Source of the DNA: Neobacillus rhizosphaerae
GTDB lineage: Bacteria; Bacillota; Bacilli; Bacillales; Cytobacillaceae
Length of the DNA stretch: 64,000 nucleotides
Reading direction: 5' to 3'
NCBI RefSeq assembly: GCF_937468385.1
Contig: NZ_CALBWS010000006.1
Coordinates: 62,001 to 126,000, forward strand
Shown: piece after piece, positions 60,143 to 64,000 of the stretch
Layout: each line of letters starts with the position of its first letter
Position numbering within the stretch: position 1 is the first letter of the stretch
Position numbers and translations under genes: made by a program
Notes under the pieces: generated by a model
Told to the model about the DNA's origin: nothing
The model's input: only the letters and a program-made list of their open reading frames with translations
Database searches by the model: none

Positions 60143-60553
60143 TTCCTCCTTTTTCGCATGTATATTTACCTTGGGGCTTTTTTCTGAAGTGTTTTTTTTC
60201 ATATTTTCATTCCGGCGGTTTTCCACTTTTTCCTCCTCATCAAGCTTTGGTGTAAATTCACTTCCATACGTTGCACCAATATTCAATTTCCCCTTTAACT
60301 CTTTAATTCCAAGCTGGCCAAAATTATTATTCAGCTCATATTTATCAAAGATGATTTTTTCAATATTAATTTTTTCTATAATAATCGGTGGATCAGTTGA
60401 TTTAATAACCATATCGGATGAATTTTGTTGCTCGAAGGTTTCTAATGATTTCTTCAACTCTTCGATATTCATTTCTAAGGAAGACAATTTTTTTTTAAAT
60501 TCCTTTTCATAATCATTTTTACGGAATATGAGGAATAAACCTTTTAATGACAT
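60140..60553 (-). CDS. GerPC-like spore germination protein
   Basis: 137 residues. An N-terminal coiled coil (KEFKKKLSSLEMNIEELKKSLETF) is followed by IEKINIEKIIFDKYELNNNF and ELKGKLNIGATYG, the pattern at which GerPC ends. A Lys/Glu-rich tail follows. GerP proteins let germinants pass the spore coat. This gene is not in a normal gerPABCDEF operon but stands alone, divergent from a GerPA/PF-like gene. GGGAGAG precedes the ATG. Confidence 0.7.
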   Translation of the reverse strand: MSLKGLFLIFRKNDYEKEFKKKLSSLEMNIEELKKSLETFEQQNSSDMVIKSTDPPIIIEKINIEKIIFDKYELNNNFGQLGIKELKGKLNIGATYGSEFTPKLDEEEKVENRRNENMKKNTSEKSPKVNIHAKKEE

Positions 60554-60644
60554 GCCACAAACTCTCCCTTATTTTAACCTACTACTATTTATATGGATTA
60601 ATTATCCTAACATGTCCAATTTATTGAAAGGATGGAATAATAAT

Positions 60645-60875
60645 ATGTTCTTCTTACCAACAAAAATCAATCTTGGAGATTTAATTGTTAATGAAGCTAG
60701 TTTAGGATCAAGCATATCGATTGGCTCAACACAGAAAATTAGTATTAATAATACAACCAAAAAAAATCAGGGATTTGGACAGCAAATTGGTGATAAAACA
60801 TCAATCATTCTCCCCATTCATTTTGTTCAGGATGGAGATGTTATTGACGCAGAAGTTTTCTTTTCAGGAAACTAA
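60645..60875 (+). CDS. GerPA/GerPF-like spore germination protein
   Basis: 76 residues. LPTKINLGDLIVNEASLGSS and the KKNQGFGQQIGD segment, then VQDGDVIDAEV at the end, fit the GerPA/GerPF family (short coat-associated proteins ending in DPDVID-type motifs). Start at ATG 60645 with AAAGGATGGA upstream; in-frame ATGs further upstream lie in the divergent promoter region. Its end overlaps the convergent Hsp20 gene by 4 bases. Confidence 0.75.
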   Translation: MFFLPTKINLGDLIVNEASLGSSISIGSTQKISINNTTKKNQGFGQQIGDKTSIILPIHFVQDGDVIDAEVFFSGN

Positions 60876-61360
60876 TCAATGGGAATGATCTCTCCCACTT
60901 TAAAGGTACGCGGGTAACTAACAAATAGGATTCCGTTCCAGAATTTTGCTCTTAATTCATTAGAACTTACTGAATCTGGTAATGTAATTGCTCTTTGGAA
61001 TTCCCCATAGTATCTTTCTGAGTAGCTAGGTTTAATTGATGGGTGCAAAGGCAAGGATGAACCCTTAATAGAAAGGACATTCCCACTTAGCCCTAATTGA
61101 ATATCTTCTTTTTTTACCCCAGGGAGCTCAATTAATACGGTTACTTCCTTTTCACCCTCTATGACATCTATAAGCGGAAACGTACGCAATATTTTTTCTT
61201 CATCATTAGATTTGTCTCCATTACCTCGGAAAGGAGATTTAAATGGCTGGTCATTGACAAACTGTTGAGCGAATTCCTGATCAAAAATATTTTCCCAAAA
61301 ATCACCACCATGCATATTTTTGGCAATTTCCATCCATTGTTTTAATTTATCCATATCCAT
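60872..61360 (-). CDS. Hsp20/alpha-crystallin protein, CotM-like
   Basis: 162 residues. The alpha-crystallin domain spans about 60-160: LIDVIEGEKEVTVLIELPGVKKEDIQLGLSGNVLSIKG and RAITLPDSVSSNELRAKFWNGILFVSYP. The N-terminus is helical. Lying among GerP-like genes it may be a spore-coat small heat shock protein like CotM (inference). GGGAG is 11 bases before the ATG. Confidence 0.82.
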   Translation of the reverse strand: MDMDKLKQWMEIAKNMHGGDFWENIFDQEFAQQFVNDQPFKSPFRGNGDKSNDEEKILRTFPLIDVIEGEKEVTVLIELPGVKKEDIQLGLSGNVLSIKGSSLPLHPSIKPSYSERYYGEFQRAITLPDSVSSNELRAKFWNGILFVSYPRTFKVGEIIPID

Positions 61361-61476
61361 TAATTCACAGCTCCCATTCCCCTAATAAAATCTCATAAAT
61401 CGTCAAGTTATATGAATAAATTATTTTTTTTAGTCATTCACTTACTACTCTTATAATCTTATGCATATTATCTTTG

Positions 61477-61503
61477 TCACTTACCTTTAATAATCATAAA
61501 CTA
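61477..61503 (+). promoter_or_regulatory. Mother-cell (sigma-K/E-type) promoter candidate
   Basis: CATAAACTA (61495-61503) matches the sigma-K -10 pattern CATAnnnTA, and TCAC (61477-61480) is at -35 spacing. It lies about 48 bases before the GerPF-like pair, fitting late mother-cell expression. Confidence 0.5.
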
Positions 61504-61550
61504 TAATGAAATTCCATATATATAAATGCAAGTATAGGGGGGGAATTTCC

Positions 61551-61808
61551 TTGCAGACTCCAGTTCCATATATTAATATTAATATTTTCATGATAAAAAT
61601 TAATTCCTTTGAGAATGCTTCCGCGGTTAATATTGGTCAAAACTTACTTGCTGAGTGGCATAATTCTGATAAAAAGAATCAAGGTTTCGGGCAAAATTTG
61701 GGTGATAAGAGCAGCTTTTTGGGAACAAGGAGTTTTGTTGACGACAGAGATCAAATTGATTCACCATCTTCCTTTGACTCCAACCCCAATAAATGTAAGA
61801 AGGAGTGA
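61551..61808 (+). CDS. GerPF-like protein, second copy
   Basis: 85 residues. INSFENASAVNIGQNLLAEW and KKNQGFGQNLGD align with the other two GerPA/PF-like genes here. The C-terminus is a Ser/Asp/Asn-rich tail rather than the usual DPDVID end. Start is TTG 61551 behind GGGGGG, giving a normal-length protein. Its TGA overlaps the ribosome binding site of the next gene. Confidence 0.7.
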   Translation: MQTPVPYININIFMIKINSFENASAVNIGQNLLAEWHNSDKKNQGFGQNLGDKSSFLGTRSFVDDRDQIDSPSSFDSNPNKCKKE

Positions 61809-61814
61809 GTCATC

Positions 61815-62048
61815 ATGTTATTTGCACCCGTTGCTATAAATTTATTAGGGTTTAAGGTAAATGTTATAGATCAGGGCTCAAATGTCGTTATCGGTCCGAA
61901 CCAACAGATTGACCTTTTTGTTTCCACGAAGAGAAATCAGGGGTTCGGCGAACTGAACGGTGATCTCTCACCTGTCTATATTCCAATCCAAGCGGTAACA
62001 GATCCTGATGTTATTGATGGCGCTGCCGTAAAAAACAGTATCATTTAG
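61815..62048 (+). CDS. GerPF-like protein, third copy
   Basis: 77 residues. INLLGFKVNVIDQGSNVVIG, the TKRNQGFGELNGDLS segment and AVTDPDVIDGAAVKN are the full GerPA/GerPF pattern, including the DPDVID end. AAGGAG overlaps the stop of the preceding gene, so the two are translationally coupled. Confidence 0.8.
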   Translation: MLFAPVAINLLGFKVNVIDQGSNVVIGPNQQIDLFVSTKRNQGFGELNGDLSPVYIPIQAVTDPDVIDGAAVKNSII

Positions 62049-62092
62049 TAGCATGGCTCTAAATCCTCTCATTCTTCATGTTATTCCTTACA

Positions 62093-62137
62093 AAAATAAG
62101 CCATGGAAAGGTGAATCCTTCCATGGCTTATTTTTGT
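62093..62137. terminator. Bidirectional terminator
   Basis: AAAAATAAGCCATGGAA/TTCCATGGCTTATTTTT stem between the GerPF-like pair and the convergent dacF-like gene. Confidence 0.9.
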
Positions 62138-62144
62138 GTATGTT

Positions 62145-63305
62145 TTAGTATTTTCTTGTGAATTTTTTGCGGATACCAATAAAAATTCCACCAACGACAA
62201 TGATCAAAATTCCATAAATAGCATTGACTTGTAAAAACTGTTGTTCATTTTCTTTTGATTTTCCACTCTTCGTAGGAACTGTCTTAAGAATTGGCGGTTC
62301 CTTATATTTTAGTTGAATCAACTGAACAACATGACCATTACTATCCTTTATCGACAGGATCCCATCGCTATTAATTATTTTCTGGCACCCCGCAACATTT
62401 TCTGTAATTAGAGTGTCATGTTCAGGATAAAATTCTTTATTATCCTCTTTAAAAATTTCGCCCTGGTTTATCATAGCATGCTGATAGGTTTTAAAACCGT
62501 AATCTAGCAAAACGGCAGTATCATCATATATATCTCTTTTTTGCTCAGCCTTTAGAACAATCGCAGTCATCCTTATTTTCCCATTATCAGCAGTTGTGGC
62601 CAAGGTTTGTTTCGATTCAGTTGTATAACCAGTTTTCCCACCGGTTATTCCCTGATAGGGAAATTCCCCCTTTAGCATGCGATGATGGGTTAATAATGTT
62701 GTTTTCCATGATTGTCCTTCCCACTCAAGCGATTTTGTACCGAAAATTTCAGCAAAAACGTTATTCTTAATCGCATAATTCGTCATCAATGCTAAGTCCA
62801 TAGCTGTTGTATAATGATTTTCATCAAATAATCCATTAGGATTGGTGAAATGGGTATTCTTTACCCCAATAGTTGTTTTTAAATATTCATTAAGATTTAC
62901 AGCAAAACGGTCGACACTTCCGTCTATGTGCTCAGCGATGGCCACTGCTGCATCATTCCCTGAGTTAATCAACATCCCTTGTATCAGCTTCTTTAAAGAG
63001 ACCTGCTCCCCTTCATTTAAATAGACCCTAGTTCCATCTTGGTTAACTGCGTTAGCGCTTACAGTAACGATACTGTCTAAATTCCCTTTCTCAATCGCAT
63101 AGATAGCAGTTGCAATTTTGGTAAGACTTGCTGGATACATTTTTTCGTCAGCATTTTGGGCATAAAGGACAGCGCCAGTGTCGGAATCTAAGAGTACTGC
63201 TCCTTCACTCTTTAAAGGTAATTGTTGACTTTCTGCTGCATAGGTATTTATTTGATTTGAAAATACAAATAGAAAAATCATCATGATAGAAATAAATTTA
63301 TTCAA
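62145..63305 (-). CDS. D-alanyl-D-alanine carboxypeptidase, DacF-like
   Basis: 386 residues, class S11 penicillin-binding protein. Signal peptide (NKFISIMMIFLFVFSNQINTYAAES), then the three active motifs SLTK (SxxK), SGN (SxN) and KTG in GGKTGYT, and a C-terminal transmembrane anchor followed by KKFTRKY. It trims the terminal D-Ala of peptidoglycan stem peptides; the location near spore genes suggests a sporulation enzyme like DacF. I favour TTG 63305 with AAGGGTG in front, because it gives a clean signal peptide; in-frame starts reach 63362. Confidence 0.87.
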   Translation of the reverse strand: MNKFISIMMIFLFVFSNQINTYAAESQQLPLKSEGAVLLDSDTGAVLYAQNADEKMYPASLTKIATAIYAIEKGNLDSIVTVSANAVNQDGTRVYLNEGEQVSLKKLIQGMLINSGNDAAVAIAEHIDGSVDRFAVNLNEYLKTTIGVKNTHFTNPNGLFDENHYTTAMDLALMTNYAIKNNVFAEIFGTKSLEWEGQSWKTTLLTHHRMLKGEFPYQGITGGKTGYTTESKQTLATTADNGKIRMTAIVLKAEQKRDIYDDTAVLLDYGFKTYQHAMINQGEIFKEDNKEFYPEHDTLITENVAGCQKIINSDGILSIKDSNGHVVQLIQLKYKEPPILKTVPTKSGKSKENEQQFLQVNAIYGILIIVVGGIFIGIRKKFTRKY

Positions 63306-63473
63306 TAGATACACCCTTACTCTTTTCGAATAATCCCTCTTTGATTTTATCAGATTCTCCAAAAAAATAAATAGTTTTTCCTAAACTTGGAGCAAAATGG
63401 GAGACAAGAGAAGGATGGTATTAGAAAAAATAAAAAAAGGTGGTGTCTCAAAAGTATAGTGAAAATAAAAAAC

Positions 63474-63514
63474 TGACCCAAAAGTCGTCATTCAACGACC
63501 TTCTGGGTCAGCCT
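63474..63514 (-). terminator. mprF terminator
   Basis: CTGACCCAAAAGTCG/CGACCTTCTGGGTCAG stem, 9 bases after the mprF stop, followed leftward by TTTTTTATTTTC. Confidence 0.8.
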
Positions 63515-63522
63515 CAGCGAAT

Positions 63523-64000
63523 CTATGGTCTCTTTTTCGAGATTAACAAAGTTATTTGTGCCATGGTAAAGGGTAATGAAGATTTTCTTCGATAGGCCAA
63601 ATATTTAGGCTCCCATATATTAGTATATTTTTCTTTAAATTTTCTTAAACCCTGAAAGTGGTAAATAAAATGTCCATGTAAGAAAATTTGAGCAGCAATC
63701 TTTTCACTTAAAAAGGAAAACCTTGATAGACCAACATTAGCTAATGGTGCCATCCCCATATTAAACCGATTATAGCCCTGTTCTTTTGCCCAATCAATTA
63801 ATGATAGGAACAGAAAATCAATGGTTCCCGGACTAGCATCAGGCTTAAACCTCATTAAATCAACAGAAATCGTTTGAAAATCATCATAAACATACATGAT
63901 GCTCATGAAGCCTTGAATTTGGTTCTTATCATCTTTTACAATAGCAATAGGTGCTTTGTTTAAATAATCACGATCAAAGAATCCTAATGAAAAACCCTTC
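63523..64000 (-). CDS. mprF: MprF, lysylphosphatidylglycerol synthase C-terminal part (runs off window)
   Basis: The open frame continues to the window edge and is the last 159 codons of a DUF2156/LPG-synthase domain: GFSLGFFDRDYLNKAPIAIV, DLMRFKPDASPGTIDFLFLSLIDWAKEQGY, FNMGMAPLANVGLSRF and GLRKFKEKYTNIWEPKYLAYR. These are characteristic of MprF, which transfers lysine from Lys-tRNA to phosphatidylglycerol and flips the product, giving cationic-peptide resistance. An internal ATG at 63906 is not the start. The N-terminal flippase part lies outside. Confidence 0.88.
   Translation of the reverse strand, partial: KGFSLGFFDRDYLNKAPIAIVKDDKNQIQGFMSIMYVYDDFQTISVDLMRFKPDASPGTIDFLFLSLIDWAKEQGYNRFNMGMAPLANVGLSRFSFLSEKIAAQIFLHGHFIYHFQGLRKFKEKYTNIWEPKYLAYRRKSSLPFTMAQITLLISKKRP

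Overview
The window looks like chromosomal DNA of an aerobic-to-facultative, endospore-forming member of the Bacillaceae (Bacillus/Neobacillus type). Reasons: low GC content, AGGAGG-type ribosome binding sites throughout, and Bacillus-specific genes (YkuD, RacA, YocH, YhfH, YkuS, YkpA, LtaS, Fnr with its C-terminal cysteine cluster, GerP-like spore proteins, a CotM/Hsp20-like protein). I saw no rRNA, tRNA, CRISPR array, prophage or intact insertion sequence.

Layout. 1-4.2 kb: YceI protein, ATP-grasp ligase, a decayed urease gamma fragment, an MFS exporter and the spore/wall L,D-transpeptidase YkuD. 4.2-8.7 kb: a reactive-sulfur module made of a CstR persulfide sensor, a four-module CoA-disulfide-reductase/rhodanese/TusA/DsrE fusion and a cysteine-desulfurase-like enzyme. 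8.9-16.9 kb: small membrane and regulatory genes, a GNAT remnant, a TetR pair, RacA with a second RacA-like protein, a GreA-like protein preceded by a 22-codon leader ORF and a structured leader, and a nitronate-monooxygenase-like enzyme. 17-21 kb: an HssRS-like two-component system beside a tandemly duplicated membrane protein. 21-30.4 kb: aspartokinase, Nudix hydrolase, a tyrosine/homogentisate catabolic operon (HppD, flavin reductase, FAH, HmgA) and an aromatic-amino-acid-type ABC importer.

30.7-41.8 kb: cation antiporter with a double-terminator leader, a very large polytopic membrane protein, an HD hydrolase, lipoteichoic acid synthase and a Ktr potassium transporter subunit. 42-55.5 kb holds the anaerobic-respiration theme: two NarK-type transporters (one fused to a PAS domain), each with an Fnr-like site placed about 41.5 bases before its predicted start, a selenocysteine formate dehydrogenase, a membrane PAS kinase, a MutS2 paralogue and the Fnr regulator. 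55.5-64 kb: LrgAB/CidAB, a SCO copper chaperone, the ABC-F protein YkpA, YkuS, a cluster of GerP-like spore germination genes with an Hsp20 coat-like protein, a DacF-like carboxypeptidase, and the 3' end of mprF running off the window.

The most striking item is the formate dehydrogenase. Its reading frame is interrupted by one in-frame TGA exactly where the family has catalytic Cys/Sec, and a bacterial SECIS-type hairpin with a GGTCT loop starts 11 bases after it, so it should be read as one 686-residue selenoprotein rather than as two fragments. Second is the pseudoknot-like leader upstream of the 22-codon ORF and GreA-like gene. Several small genes (22-53 codons) with strong ribosome binding sites and their own terminators are listed because they are easy to miss.
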